In this document: positions 24,010 to 33,297 of the stretch, piece by piece
Layout: each line of letters starts with the position of its first letter
Position numbering within the stretch: position 1 is the first letter of the stretch
The notes under the pieces: model-generated
Database searches by the model: none
What the model saw: only the letters and a program-made list of their open reading frames with translations
What the model was told of the DNA's origin: nothing
Translations under genes and position numbers: made by a program
DNA from: Psychrobacter cibarius
GTDB taxonomy: Bacteria > Pseudomonadota > Gammaproteobacteria > Pseudomonadales > Moraxellaceae
Assembly: GCF_016107535.1 (NCBI RefSeq)
Contig: NZ_JABASQ010000008.1
Location: 31,449 to 95,448 of the forward strand
Length of the DNA: 64,000 bases
Direction: 5' to 3'

Positions 24010-26493
24010 TTATTCTTTTAGCTGAATTTTATTGCCAACGGCTTGGTTGCTAACGTCACTAGCATTGAAGGGTAGGCGAATCCATTCTTTAGCTGAATAG
24101 CGACGACTCTGGTCACGATGGAACGGTCGAGTAGTATCAGAAGCTTGCGAGTAACCTAGTAATGCTTCTGCTACAGGGCCGCTTTTATCAAAGGTAACGG
24201 TTTGCATATATGTTGGACCAAAATTAATGAGGTAGTTTGCGCCATCATTAGCGCTTGTGCCTCTCGTTTCTGCAACATTGAATACACCTTCACGACCAAA
24301 GCCACCATGCATAGCAATACGCTCATCGTTTTTATTAGCATCAACGATATACTGCAAATCAGATAAAGACGCATCAAGAGCGATGTTTTTATCTTGGAAA
24401 AACTTAATGGAATCTCCTAAAGCAGTACGTGTATCCGCGCTAATAATTAAACCACGAGGCGTATTGACTGGGTCTTTTGCATCAAATTTAACACTGAATA
24501 TCGTATCCGTCGTTTCATTGAAATCTACATTACGCCAAAACTCTCTAAAGACATGAGCGCCTTTACTATCTAAATTATTACGACGATCCCAATTACTCAA
24601 GATATTACAAGCATTAGTTGCATCAATAGTAGAGCCACCCGTCAAAGGCATGCTAGCATTCGCTCGACAATCTGCTAATACGTCATCGAGTACCAACTCA
24701 GCGACATAACTGCGGTTACCATAGACGACCTCTTGCATATTGTCTAAATTGAAGTTAGTACCGCCCAAGTTATCTTTATTACTGAATCGATCTTGTATTT
24801 GAACCAGTCCCATACGTGAGCGCATAAGCAATGGAACACCATCTACTGGACTAGCACCTAAGAAGGGGGCTAAACGACGACGTAGGAGTGGTGAAAATCC
24901 AGTCAGTGGTTGCTCTAAATTGCTTAACCAATAGCTATCATTTGAGTTAGCAACATAATCATCGCGGATCAAGAAAGGTAAGTTTGAGCGCCCAAAAATA
25001 CCTGCTTGCGGTGAGTCTGTATCAACTCCCCATTCACAGGCAGCGGTACTACCATTCAGTGCTGGCAAGTCAGAGGCAATTAAAGCACCAAGGAAGGGGC
25101 CAGATGCAGCACTACTACAAGCTTCAAGCTTAGCTTTGGTCACATTTGGTACGGTTGAGATGTCAGCATAGAGTGCCTTACCATTACGGTCGGTAGCAAT
25201 AGTATTAACAAACCCAAGACCAAGGACGCTTTGCATTCTGTCGACTAAGTCCTCAACGCTCGTAGCCTTATTCATACTACGCCATTGATTGAGTGCTCTT
25301 GGGTTTTCAGAGGCGGCATCACGGATAGTATAAGCTAGATTATTAGCGCCCCATGCTGGTAATTGGCCATTGAGTAAATTGACCGCTAACATAGGTCCAT
25401 ATTGTGAGACATAAATATTGTGAACCTGCGTCTGATTATTTGGTAGCTGAATAGTGACAGGAACGGTTTCGATATCACGCTGCTCAGTCACATCAGCGCT
25501 ATTAGTATAATTGTATTTGAGAGGATCTCCGTCAACTAGGCTAAGCTGATAAAGTGTAAAACGTTTGGCAGTGGATACGGTATGGCTCCAAGCCACGTCT
25601 TTATTAAAACCGATGTTAGGGAAAGGCTGACCTTGCTGAGCCGCACCCATCACATCCAGCTCACCTGGCATCGTTAAGTGAAATTGATAGAAGCGTTGGA
25701 CGCCATCCCATGGCTCATGCGGATTGCCATACATGACCCCACTACTAGTACCGGTCACCTCCTTACCAAAGGCGTAGGCATTACTACCGCCACTCATCGC
25801 ATTAATCGTATCCATATTGAATGCAGGTGCTGACTCTACGACAGGATTTGCGACTGGAACACTACGCATTCTTGAGCTACCCTGAACGCCAGCAATAGAG
25901 GGCGGTGCCGCTGCTACAATGGGACCGACAAAATTAGATAAGCCACCACGTAGATTGGCTTTACCGTAGACCGTCAATAAATCATCGAGAGTAATCTCTC
26001 GTACCCATTCAGCATTGGCACAAGCAGGATCGATATTAGCCACGCCTTTATCACGTAGATAACGGCTATAGCCTGCAGCATAACCTGTCACAGCATCAAT
26101 GACTTCAGGGTCTTGAGCTGCTAAAAATTCAGCTTTTCGCTTGTCAGTGTTGTACCACGTATAAAAAGCATCGCTAGCCAAATTACCGTCAGCGCCTAGA
26201 TACAGCATACTCTGACCGCTAGCGACTATAACTTCACGCGCTAGTGAGCAGAAATTATCTTCTGCGAATGCATAACCGACGCCATAACCCAGACCTTTGT
26301 AATCCTTTGCGGTGATGTGCGGTATACCGAACTCAGTACGCTGAATATCGGCTTCATAATTAGTGGAAGGGGATATGACATCATCGTCATTGAAACTATT
26401 GTCGCTGTCTGAGCAGCCGAACAGTCCTAAAGAGACTGCTACTGTCAGTAGCGTGAGTGTGGGCACACGCCGATTATGCATCTTTATGCTCAT
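24010..26493 (-). CDS. Penicillin acylase family lipoprotein (Ntn hydrolase)
   Basis: An 827-residue precursor of the penicillin G acylase/AHL acylase superfamily. It has a lipoprotein signal with lipobox LFGC (Cys27), an alpha region (about 45-200) with RTEFGIPHI and GYAFAEDNFC, a spacer, and the self-processing site at GGSNAYAFGK where Ser237 would become the N-terminal nucleophile of the beta subunit. GNPHEPW and the later VNTIATDRNGKALYADI-like segment (core DRNGKALYAD) fit the family. Substrates in this family are amides: beta-lactams, acyl-homoserine lactones or acyl-peptides; which one cannot be told. Export as a lipoprotein is less usual than a soluble periplasmic form. Flanked by tandem repeats and a terminator at its 3' end. 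Confidence 0.88.
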   Translation of the reverse strand: MSIKMHNRRVPTLTLLTVAVSLGLFGCSDSDNSFNDDDVISPSTNYEADIQRTEFGIPHITAKDYKGLGYGVGYAFAEDNFCSLAREVIVASGQSMLYLGADGNLASDAFYTWYNTDKRKAEFLAAQDPEVIDAVTGYAAGYSRYLRDKGVANIDPACANAEWVREITLDDLLTVYGKANLRGGLSNFVGPIVAAAPPSIAGVQGSSRMRSVPVANPVVESAPAFNMDTINAMSGGSNAYAFGKEVTGTSSGVMYGNPHEPWDGVQRFYQFHLTMPGELDVMGAAQQGQPFPNIGFNKDVAWSHTVSTAKRFTLYQLSLVDGDPLKYNYTNSADVTEQRDIETVPVTIQLPNNQTQVHNIYVSQYGPMLAVNLLNGQLPAWGANNLAYTIRDAASENPRALNQWRSMNKATSVEDLVDRMQSVLGLGFVNTIATDRNGKALYADISTVPNVTKAKLEACSSAASGPFLGALIASDLPALNGSTAACEWGVDTDSPQAGIFGRSNLPFLIRDDYVANSNDSYWLSNLEQPLTGFSPLLRRRLAPFLGASPVDGVPLLMRSRMGLVQIQDRFSNKDNLGGTNFNLDNMQEVVYGNRSYVAELVLDDVLADCRANASMPLTGGSTIDATNACNILSNWDRRNNLDSKGAHVFREFWRNVDFNETTDTIFSVKFDAKDPVNTPRGLIISADTRTALGDSIKFFQDKNIALDASLSDLQYIVDANKNDERIAMHGGFGREGVFNVAETRGTSANDGANYLINFGPTYMQTVTFDKSGPVAEALLGYSQASDTTRPFHRDQSRRYSAKEWIRLPFNASDVSNQAVGNKIQLKE

Positions 26494-26847
26494 AATCTTA
26501 TCCGTCCATGGTAGTAGGTATTATATAAATCTGCAGCAAAAAGCCGCCAGTAAACTTTATATGATCAATAAAATCCTTTTATTGCCAATACTCTTGCTAA
26601 TCTTTAATACTTTGTAGCACGATTAAAATTATCCAATACGTTAATAACGTGGTTAACAGGCGTGAGAATTTTTGGATAATCTTTGGAGCAGCATAGCCGA
26701 ATAAGACTGAGCGAAAGAGCATCCGTTTATCATATAACAACTGTTGATAATTATGCTAGTAAATAAAATTAGACAAGGAAACACGACATTTGCGCACTGA
26801 TACATAATACTCTATTATCATTTATTCCCTATATTAGGAAAATGCTG
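26494..26847. other. Divergent region between the acylase gene and comM
   Basis: 354 bp, no coding frame. It holds a perfect 13-bp palindrome ACGTTAATAACGT (26638-26650) and a TTATCA/TGATAA pair near 26730-26753. Promoters for both genes must lie here but none stands out. Confidence 0.35.
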
Positions 26848-28425
26848 ATGTCGTTTGCCCAAGTCTATACTCGTTCAGTCGTCGGACTGCATGCGCCCAA
26901 GGTCATTATTGAAGTGCATCTGTCACAAGGGTTGCCAGCATTGACCATCGTCGGTTTGCCGGAGGCGGCGGTACGTGAGAGTAAAGACCGTGTACGCTCT
27001 GCGATTCTGAACTCTGGCTTTCAATTTCCTAATCGTCGTCTTACTATCAATTTAGCCCCCGCTGATTTGCCTAAAGATGGTGCACGTCTTGATTTACCGA
27101 TTGCCATCGGAATCTTGGCAGCCAGTGATCAATTGGATCCAGAAGTATTATCAGGGTTTGAGTTTATCGGGGAGTTAGCGCTCAATGGGAATTTACGGCA
27201 AGTGACAGGCAGCTTAGCGGTGGCACGAGCGATCAAAGCTGAGGCGCTGGCGTCCAAAGTATTGCAGGTGGCAAATATCACTGAACAGGAGCTGATCGAG
27301 CCACGGCAAAAACCACAAACACCGCAGCTTATCGTACCGATTGATAATGGTGCTGAGGCCAGCCGTGTGGATGGCGTGACGATACTAGCCGCGCAAAGCT
27401 TAAAGACAGTTTGTGACCACTTACAGTTGTTAGCGAACCCAAGCGCAGCCTATGACTCTTTGGACGTTGTACAACCCAGTCCAGCACAGCAGCATGTTGG
27501 CTATCAAGTGGATTTGGCCGATGTTAAAGGACAGCATCATGCACGGCGCGCGCTAGAGATTGCCGCTGCTGGTGGTCATTCGCTGTTATTTACAGGGCCA
27601 CCCGGCTCAGGCAAGACGTTAATGGCGTCACGGCTACCGACCATATTGCCGGATTTAAGTGATGAAGATGCGTTAGAAGTTGCCAGTACTTATTCAGTGG
27701 CAGACAGCGATTACGATTATGGGACAAGACCATTTAGGCAGGTTCATCACACTATATCAGCCGTGGCATTGGTAGGTGGTGGCTCACGACCAAAACCGGG
27801 TGAAATTACCCTTGCCAATAAAGGCGTATTATTCCTTGACGAATTGCCAGAGTTTGATCGGAGTGTGCTTGAGGTATTGCGTCAGCCATTAGAAGCCAAG
27901 CAAATCACTATTAGCCGTGCCAATTCGCAGATGACTTTTCCGGCAAATTTCCAATTGGTCGCTGCCATGAATCCATGTCCATGCGGCTATGATGGCGATA
28001 CCTCAGGGCGTTGTCGCTGCCGACCTGAACAGATTAAACGTTACCAAGATAAACTATCAGGTCCACTGCTTGATCGCATTGATTTGCATATCACTGTACC
28101 TGCGCTGCCAATTGCCGACTTGCAAAATGCTCAAGCTGGCGAAACCTCCGAACAAGTGCGCGTTCGAGTTATTGCCGCACATAACCATCAGATGCAGCGG
28201 CAACAAAAGGTCAATAATGAGCTTAGCCCTAGCGAGATTGATAAATATATCCAACTCGGAGAGGGCGAACAGCAACTATTACAGCTCGCTCAGCAGCGTC
28301 TGAATTTATCGGCACGCGGTTATCATCGAGTATTGCGAGTGGCGCGTACCATTGCTGATTTGGCTGACAGTATCGATATTACAAGCGCTCATGTGTCTGA
28401 GGCGCTGAGTTATCGGAGCAAATAA
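26848..28425 (+). CDS. comM: YifB/ComM-family Mg-chelatase-like AAA ATPase
   Basis: In naturally transformable gammaproteobacteria ComM is a hexameric branch-migration helicase that extends integration of incoming single-stranded DNA. The protein has the N-terminal ChlI-like domain (SFAQVYTRSVVGL, LTIVGLPEAAVRES), the AAA domain with Walker A GPPGSGKT (about 251), Walker B LFLDELPEF (about 333), and the C-terminal Mg-chelatase part with MNPCPCGYDG and LSARGYHRVLRVARTIADL. The ATG at 26848 is chosen because AGGA is 8 bases upstream and the family begins MSFA; the in-frame ATG at 26842 sits too close to it. Length 525 residues. Confidence 0.93.
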   Translation: MSFAQVYTRSVVGLHAPKVIIEVHLSQGLPALTIVGLPEAAVRESKDRVRSAILNSGFQFPNRRLTINLAPADLPKDGARLDLPIAIGILAASDQLDPEVLSGFEFIGELALNGNLRQVTGSLAVARAIKAEALASKVLQVANITEQELIEPRQKPQTPQLIVPIDNGAEASRVDGVTILAAQSLKTVCDHLQLLANPSAAYDSLDVVQPSPAQQHVGYQVDLADVKGQHHARRALEIAAAGGHSLLFTGPPGSGKTLMASRLPTILPDLSDEDALEVASTYSVADSDYDYGTRPFRQVHHTISAVALVGGGSRPKPGEITLANKGVLFLDELPEFDRSVLEVLRQPLEAKQITISRANSQMTFPANFQLVAAMNPCPCGYDGDTSGRCRCRPEQIKRYQDKLSGPLLDRIDLHITVPALPIADLQNAQAGETSEQVRVRVIAAHNHQMQRQQKVNNELSPSEIDKYIQLGEGEQQLLQLAQQRLNLSARGYHRVLRVARTIADLADSIDITSAHVSEALSYRSK

Positions 28426-28470
28426 TGATTTCAAAGAATGGCTTAAACGAATCATTCTAATGTTCAAATT

Positions 28471-29172
28471 TTAGCTGTCTATCGTATAATTTTTGAAAAT
28501 ATATTCTACTAATGCTGTAAAGGCATCAAAGGCTTCGGTAGGATTTAGCTCACGGATATCTTGTCCATAATTATAACCATAAGACAGCCCGAAAGTATCC
28601 ATATTAGCATTTTGTCCGGCTAAGATATCGTTTCTAGAATCGCCAATCATCACAGCTTGTTCTGGAGTGACGTTCAACGCTTTACAGACATGCAGTAGCG
28701 GTGCTGGATCAGGCTTTTTAGTTGAGAGACTATCACCGCCTAATACTTCACTGAATAAGTCCTGCCAGCCAAAGGATTGCAATATTTTCGGTACAAAACG
28801 AATCGGTTTATTGGTCACTAACGCCAGCGTAAATCCTGCCGCTTTTAGCTTTTTTAGTCCGTTATCGACATCTGGGTAAGCAACGGTTTTGCTACCACTG
28901 AGATTTTTGTAAGCCTCAAAAAACAGGTGCTCTGCGTAATTGGCTTCCTCGACCGTCAACTCGCCTTCTAACACTTCTACCTTACCTACTAGTGCGCGCT
29001 CTACCAGCAATCTTGAGCCGTTGCCTATCCAGTTTCGTATGGTCTCGATAGGGTAAGTCTCTTTGCCCAGAGTGGCTAACATCGCATTGGTCGCATCAGC
29101 CAAATCTGGCACACTATCAATGAGTGTGCCATCGAAATCAAAAATCAAAAGTTGCTTAATATCTACAGTCAT
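28471..29172 (-). CDS. gph: HAD-family phosphatase, probable phosphoglycolate phosphatase Gph
   Basis: A 233-residue HAD hydrolase: motif I FDFDGTLIDSVPDL with nucleophile Asp and acid/base Asp, a helical cap (about 20-100), motif II ALVTNKP (Thr), motif III lysine in STKKPDP, and motif IV VMIGDSRNDILAGQNANM. The cap type and the SVPDLADA phrase fit Gph, which removes 2-phosphoglycolate formed during DNA repair; related HAD specificities cannot be excluded. Convergent with comM, with only 45 bp between the stops and no clear terminator. Confidence 0.85.
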   Translation of the reverse strand: MTVDIKQLLIFDFDGTLIDSVPDLADATNAMLATLGKETYPIETIRNWIGNGSRLLVERALVGKVEVLEGELTVEEANYAEHLFFEAYKNLSGSKTVAYPDVDNGLKKLKAAGFTLALVTNKPIRFVPKILQSFGWQDLFSEVLGGDSLSTKKPDPAPLLHVCKALNVTPEQAVMIGDSRNDILAGQNANMDTFGLSYGYNYGQDIRELNPTEAFDAFTALVEYIFKNYTIDS

Positions 29173-29337
29173 TATTATTTGCCTACGCTATCAATTTTAT
29201 ACTTCTTTGGAGTATTAGCTCCAAGCCCTCATTACCTTAGCACAGCAAATCATGAATTCAATTATTTAACAGTCTGTCATTATAAGTATTTCTATCTTTT
29301 CAGGCTGAGGGTAATGTTTTATTGATATGTTTTATGC

Positions 29338-29838
29338 TTATTCAACCTCTTTATAACGTTCGCGATGCTCAGCTTTCATTCTTAGATAATCTTCGTTCTC
29401 ACGACACTCGTCCCATTTTTGTTTAAATATGCGCGCTGACTCTGCTTTGACTGGGTCTTCGATTTGTCGTGGCAACTCTTCACGACCATGTGCGCCGCTC
29501 TGACCTTTTTTATCATCAGGTACTGGTCCTTTATACTTTTTGCCGCCTTTGTGATTGGCGTAACGACGGGCGCGGGTGTAGCCCATTTGAATAAATTTGC
29601 GCGCCATATCTGCACCGACAAAGTCATCGGCCGCCAGATAATCTAAAAACATCTGATAAATTGTCTCGCTGCTCTCAAGCGCAATATCAGGGGTCGCAAA
29701 GCGCCAGTGTGGCAGGATTTCAGACTTATACGGCTCTACCAATAAAACGCCTTGCTCGCCGCGCCCGACCCGATACAGCTCTGGCTGCGCGCGCAAATCT
29801 AGGTTTTTATAATCCAAATCGTAATCGAACGCTCTCAT
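29338..29838 (-). CDS. DUF4385 family protein
   Basis: A 166-residue soluble protein with the features of DUF4385: FDYDLDYKNLDLRAQPELYRVGRGEQGVL (core LDLRAQPELYRVGRGEQG) at the N terminus, LPHWRFATP, an arginine/lysine-rich GYTRARRYANHKGGKKY and a charged helical tail ending EHRERYKEVE. Many positive charges in the middle would suit nucleic-acid contact, but no function is established for the family. Single gene between gph and a divergently transcribed small exported protein. Confidence 0.8.
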   Translation of the reverse strand: MRAFDYDLDYKNLDLRAQPELYRVGRGEQGVLLVEPYKSEILPHWRFATPDIALESSETIYQMFLDYLAADDFVGADMARKFIQMGYTRARRYANHKGGKKYKGPVPDDKKGQSGAHGREELPRQIEDPVKAESARIFKQKWDECRENEDYLRMKAEHRERYKEVE

Positions 29839-30020
29839 CGCTTTTCCCTATTAGTATTCGTCATCTGTCAAATTTATCATTATCAATACTATCGAGTATA
29901 CTGAGCGCCGCTGTCTAAAAAACAGCACAAAAATGTTATGCAACCGTGACAGTAAGCGTTTAGCATGAGAAGCATGGCGAATAGAATCAATCATTGGGCA
30001 GGTCTGAGTAGGTTAAAGTT

Positions 30021-30389
30021 ATGACAGTTAATAAAAACATCCTCAATAGCATCAGTCTAGCTGGCTCGGCTTTTACGATGTCGTCAAAAAGTATATTTGT
30101 GATATCGGTGCTGCTGCTCATCAACGTATTAAGCACCAATGCTGCCCATAGCGCATGGTTTGAGCGGTTGATTCCGCAAGGAGAAACTTATACGGTACGC
30201 GAGATAGATCGTGATTTGGCGTTCGTGATTGATGGTTTCATTTATGATGCGCGCACGTCTTGCTTTTTAGCAGTGGGCGATAGAGTGATATTTTTTGAAG
30301 GGCGTCATGGTATCGATTACCGCGCGACGGTTTATGACTTAGACTCGCGTGAACGTTGCGAGGTGTTATTAAGAAGACGTTTGTCATAA
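30021..30389 (+). CDS. Small exported protein, unknown function
   Basis: A 122-residue protein with a hydrophobic segment (SIFVISVLLLINVLSTNAAHS, about residues 24-44) that looks like a signal peptide cleaved near AHS-A. The mature part, about 78 residues, is beta-rich and has two cysteines (in RTSCFLAVG and RERCEVLL) that could form a disulfide. A start at 30078 (MSSKSIFV) would give a more typical signal length; neither start has a clear Shine-Dalgarno. No family recognised. Confidence 0.65.
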   Translation: MTVNKNILNSISLAGSAFTMSSKSIFVISVLLLINVLSTNAAHSAWFERLIPQGETYTVREIDRDLAFVIDGFIYDARTSCFLAVGDRVIFFEGRHGIDYRATVYDLDSRERCEVLLRRRLS

Positions 30390-30425
30390 GCTATTAGACT
30401 TATTTCAGAACGGAATACAGGCATA

Positions 30426-30461
30426 AAAAAAGCCCCAAACAGCAATGTTCGGGGCTTTTTA
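30426..30461. terminator. Terminator shared by the small exported gene and tRNA-Phe
   Basis: AAAAAGCCCC with GGGGCTTTTT forms the base (30428-30460) and AACA/TGTT an upper stem; T5 or A tracts on both sides make it bidirectional. It lies 17 bp past the tRNA 3' end on the minus strand. Confidence 0.9.
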
Positions 30462-30476
30462 GAATTCTTAAACGAA

Positions 30477-30552
30477 TGGTGGCTCGAGGCAGGTTCGAAC
30501 TGCCGACACACGGATTTTCAATCCGTTGCTCTACCGACTGAGCTATCGAGCC
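30477..30552 (-). tRNA. tRNA-Phe (GAA)
   Basis: Read on the minus strand: acceptor GGCTCGA pairs with TCGAGCC, D arm GCTCAGTCGGTAGAGC, anticodon stem CGGAT/ATCCG around TTGAAAA with anticodon GAA, T arm GGCAGTTCGAACCTGCC, discriminator A and encoded CCA. 76 nucleotides. It stands alone, followed by a terminator. Confidence 0.96.
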
Positions 30553-30674
30553 GTCTTCGTTGAGGCGCTATTAAACTAAATATAGACGTTGCTGTCAAGT
30601 AGTTTTTGCATAATAGAAGATAAAAGACGATAAATAATCAAATATTGGCAAAATTAACTGTTTCTGCTCTCGAT

Positions 30675-31097
30675 TTAGTCTTTAACACGCAGTAAATCAT
30701 ACTCGCTCATAATACGATGGATATCCGCATCGACAGGGACAAACTCACGCACACCTTTTTTTACCTCGGCATCATAGACCAGTTTAATAAACTTAGCATC
30801 GATAGCGCGACCGCGATTTTGCTGATGTACTGTTAAATATTGCAGACGCTTGGCGTCGGTTTGCCCATCATCAAAACAGGCAACTGCAGCGATAGGCTTG
30901 TCATTAAACATACCGACATATAGATATTGCCCGCGCTTAAAACCCTGCTCAACGATATTTAATACCTCGATACCATCAGGCTGCGCATCATCGCTATCAT
31001 ATAATGCCTGCAAGCGCTCTGCTAGCTCATTGTCGCGCGCAGGTTTTTTGATAAGTGGTGTATCCAAGCTATTAATGGCGATCGCTTCTAAAGGCAT
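30675..31097 (-). CDS. PanZ/PanM-like acetyl-CoA sensor (GNAT-like) protein
   Basis: A 140-residue small acetyltransferase-fold protein. The segment YLYVGMFNDKPIAAVACF followed by LQYLTVHQQNRGRAIDAKFI is the GNAT core (strands plus the pyrophosphate-binding turn, here QNRGRA), in the arrangement of PanZ/PanM, which promotes maturation of the PanD zymogen in pantothenate synthesis and senses acetyl-CoA. The resemblance is modest, so another GNAT role is possible. The start at 31097 is supported by AGGA six bases upstream; a longer frame to 31154 is less likely. Confidence 0.6.
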   Translation of the reverse strand: MPLEAIAINSLDTPLIKKPARDNELAERLQALYDSDDAQPDGIEVLNIVEQGFKRGQYLYVGMFNDKPIAAVACFDDGQTDAKRLQYLTVHQQNRGRAIDAKFIKLVYDAEVKKGVREFVPVDADIHRIMSEYDLLRVKD

Positions 31098-31342
31098 AGC
31101 AGTTCCTATAAGCAGAGGGTTTTTATCGTATAAAGTAGCAGTATGACACAACACAATATCATAGAGCGTAGTACCGTAGAATATGATATCTAAAAGTCAG
31201 TGCAAGTCATGATTAATAATACTGAACACACTATTTTAGCAGAATGAGGTAATTTTGTGCGTGGTTTACCGCTTGGTCGTGGCAGTAAATGTTAGGGTTT
31301 GCTATGATGAGGCTAGATGATATTTAGTACGTACAAACCCTA
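31098..31342. other. Region before MITE copy 3
   Basis: Part of the 557-bp gap between the PanZ-like gene and hisB. No coding frame; the second half of the gap is the MITE at 31343 and the hisB leader. Nothing else seen. Confidence 0.4.
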
Positions 31343-31512
31343 GGGCGTGTCCTCAATTCAATCGATAGTTATCTAAATGTGTTAAAAATGGCTAAATCTT
31401 GCCAAACGGCGTCAAATAGCTGACTAATATCTCGATATTATCTGCGCTATTTTCCTTGTTTGACTGCAATTTATCTCATTTTTATCGCCATTTTTAAAAT
31501 GAGGACACGCCC
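31343..31512 (+). mobile_element. MITE-like element, 170 bp
   Basis: Perfect terminal repeats GGGCGTGTCCTCA and TGAGGACACGCCC, with TA flanks at 31341-31342 and 31513-31514. Nearly the same sequence and orientation as the element at 21830. A central hairpin TAATATC-TC-GATATTA is at 31425-31440. It lies 142 bp upstream of hisB. Confidence 0.93.
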
Positions 31513-31654
31513 TAATACCTTGATATCCTTTGTATATATCATTTTCTAATACATTTTTTGCTAGCGCTGACTCAGACACTAGTAAAATATTTAGACATGT
31601 TTTGCCTTATTTATTGACCGCTTTTCACTGATAAAAAACTGATAGAGAGTAGCC

Positions 31655-32320
31655 ATGACAGCCAATGCAATGACGACTGCTGATACACCTGAGCAAAATG
31701 CACCAAAAAACCTAAATTTACATGGTCGCCCTGAACGTATTGCGACCGTTGAGCGCATTACTGCTGAGACCCAAGTGACTTGTACTGTCAATCTTGATGG
31801 TACGGGTCAAGGGGTTGTAGATACTGGCGTGCCGTTTTTGGATCATATGATTGATCAAATCAAGCGTCACGGTTTGTTTGACTTAGAGATTAAATGCAAC
31901 GGTGATACCTTTATCGATGACCATCATAGCGTTGAAGACACTGGTATTACCCTTGGACAAGCATTTAACAAAGCATTGGGCGACAAAAAAGGCATTCGTC
32001 GTTATGGGCATTTTTATGCGCCGCTTGATGAATCATTGACCCGCGCTGTCGTCGATCTATCAGGACGTCCGGGTTTACACATGGACATTCCCTTTACCCG
32101 TTCGCATGTCGGTAATTTCGATGTTGACCTGTTTAGCGAATTCTTTTATGGTTTTGTGAACCATTCTTGGATGACAGTGCATTTAGACAATTTAAAAGGT
32201 AAAAACAGCCATCACCAAATCGAGTCTACCTTTAAAGCGTTTGCTCGTGCGCTACGTATGGCGTGCGAATATGATGAGCGTGCGTTAAATACATTGCCAT
32301 CGACCAAAGAGGCTTTCTAA
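31655..32320 (+). CDS. hisB: Imidazoleglycerol-phosphate dehydratase HisB
   Basis: Catalyses dehydration of imidazoleglycerol phosphate in histidine synthesis. It is the monofunctional form (221 residues), without the N-terminal phosphatase domain of enteric HisB. Metal-binding and signature motifs: [29 protein letters not shown], the [14 protein letters not shown] loop, and the second HH pair in [18 protein letters not shown]. About 25 N-terminal residues precede the usual start of the fold. The second gene downstream step, hisH, follows after 158 bp containing a hairpin. Confidence 0.96.
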   Translation: MTANAMTTADTPEQNAPKNLNLHGRPERIATVERITAETQVTCTVNLDGTGQGVVDTGVPFLDHMIDQIKRHGLFDLEIKCNGDTFIDDHHSVEDTGITLGQAFNKALGDKKGIRRYGHFYAPLDESLTRAVVDLSGRPGLHMDIPFTRSHVGNFDVDLFSEFFYGFVNHSWMTVHLDNLKGKNSHHQIESTFKAFARALRMACEYDERALNTLPSTKEAF

Positions 32321-32348
32321 GGCGCATTTAAGGCTCTTCTACGGTGTC

Positions 32349-32389
32349 AGTCAAGCTTGGCGTACTAGTTGTACAGCCTGCGCTTGACT
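32349..32389. other. Large hairpin between hisB and hisH
   Basis: AGTCAAGC (32349-32356) pairs with GCTTGACT (32382-32389), with GGC/GCC and TAC/GTA pairs inside. No T-tract follows, so it is a processing or pausing structure rather than a classical terminator. Confidence 0.55.
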
Positions 32390-32478
32390 TCCTTGTAGAA
32401 AAACCTTATCTACACCTTGGTAATAGCCAATAATATAAATAGTATAGTAATCAAAATATCTAAAATGAGAACCAATTG

Positions 32479-33114
32479 ATGACTAAAGTAGCACTATTAG
32501 ATTATGGCATGGGCAACTTGCACTCTGCTAGTAAAGCACTATCGGTAGTCGGGGCAGACGTCTCTATCACCAATGACCCAAAAGTCGTCGCTGCGGCAGA
32601 CAAGATTGTCTTCCCCGGTGTCGGTGCGATGCGTGACTGTATCGCTGGCATGCATGAAGCCGGGATTGATGACGTCATACGCCATGCGGTGTTTAATAAG
32701 CCTGTTATGGCTATTTGTGTGGGCATGCAGGCATTGTTTGAGCAGTCCGCTGAAAATGGTGGTACAGACTGCTTGGGTATCTTAAACGGCAATGTAGAGG
32801 CGTTTGACCCTACGTGGAAGGATCAGCAGGGCACTACCATCAAAGTACCGCATATGGGTTGGAATACCATTAGCGGTATGGATTTTGACCATCCGCTGTG
32901 GCAGGGAATTGAGGACAACGCGCATTTTTACTTTGTGCATAGTTACTACTGCGAGCCTGCTAATAGCTCACAAGTGGCAGCGATATGTGACTATGGTCAA
33001 CCGTTTTGTGCCAGTGTCATCAAAGACAATTTATTTGCGACTCAGTTCCACCCAGAAAAAAGTCATACTGCAGGTTTGCAGTTGTTGAAAAATTTCGTTG
33101 AGTGGGATGTGTAA
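32479..33114 (+). CDS. hisH: Imidazole glycerol phosphate synthase, glutaminase subunit HisH
   Basis: A class I glutamine amidotransferase that feeds ammonia to HisF. The triad is visible: Cys in [12 protein letters not shown], and His/Glu in [11 protein letters not shown]. The N terminus [19 protein letters not shown] and [14 protein letters not shown] fit HisH. The ATG at 32479 is taken as the start; a TTG lies immediately before it. HisF, its obligate partner, is not in the window and hisA lies 21 kb away. A terminator follows the stop. Confidence 0.96.
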   Translation: MTKVALLDYGMGNLHSASKALSVVGADVSITNDPKVVAAADKIVFPGVGAMRDCIAGMHEAGIDDVIRHAVFNKPVMAICVGMQALFEQSAENGGTDCLGILNGNVEAFDPTWKDQQGTTIKVPHMGWNTISGMDFDHPLWQGIEDNAHFYFVHSYYCEPANSSQVAAICDYGQPFCASVIKDNLFATQFHPEKSHTAGLQLLKNFVEWDV

Positions 33115-33152
33115 GTAGTTGATAACCGTGAAGTGAATATTTAATTTAGCAG

Positions 33153-33187
33153 AAGGTAGATTATCAATTGTATAATCTGCCTTTTTT
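33153..33187 (+). terminator. Terminator of hisH
   Basis: AAGGTAGATTAT (33153-33164), seven-base loop, ATAATCTGCCTT (33172-33183) with one G-T pair, followed by T-rich sequence. Confidence 0.88.
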
Positions 33188-33297
33188 ATGCTCAGCCATC
33201 ACTTTGTAGCTGCCACTCTTTAGCTATTATAGTTTAGCCATCATGATTTAGTGATACTCTCAGTCGTTTTCTACTTGCTTATATTTGGAATACTCTA

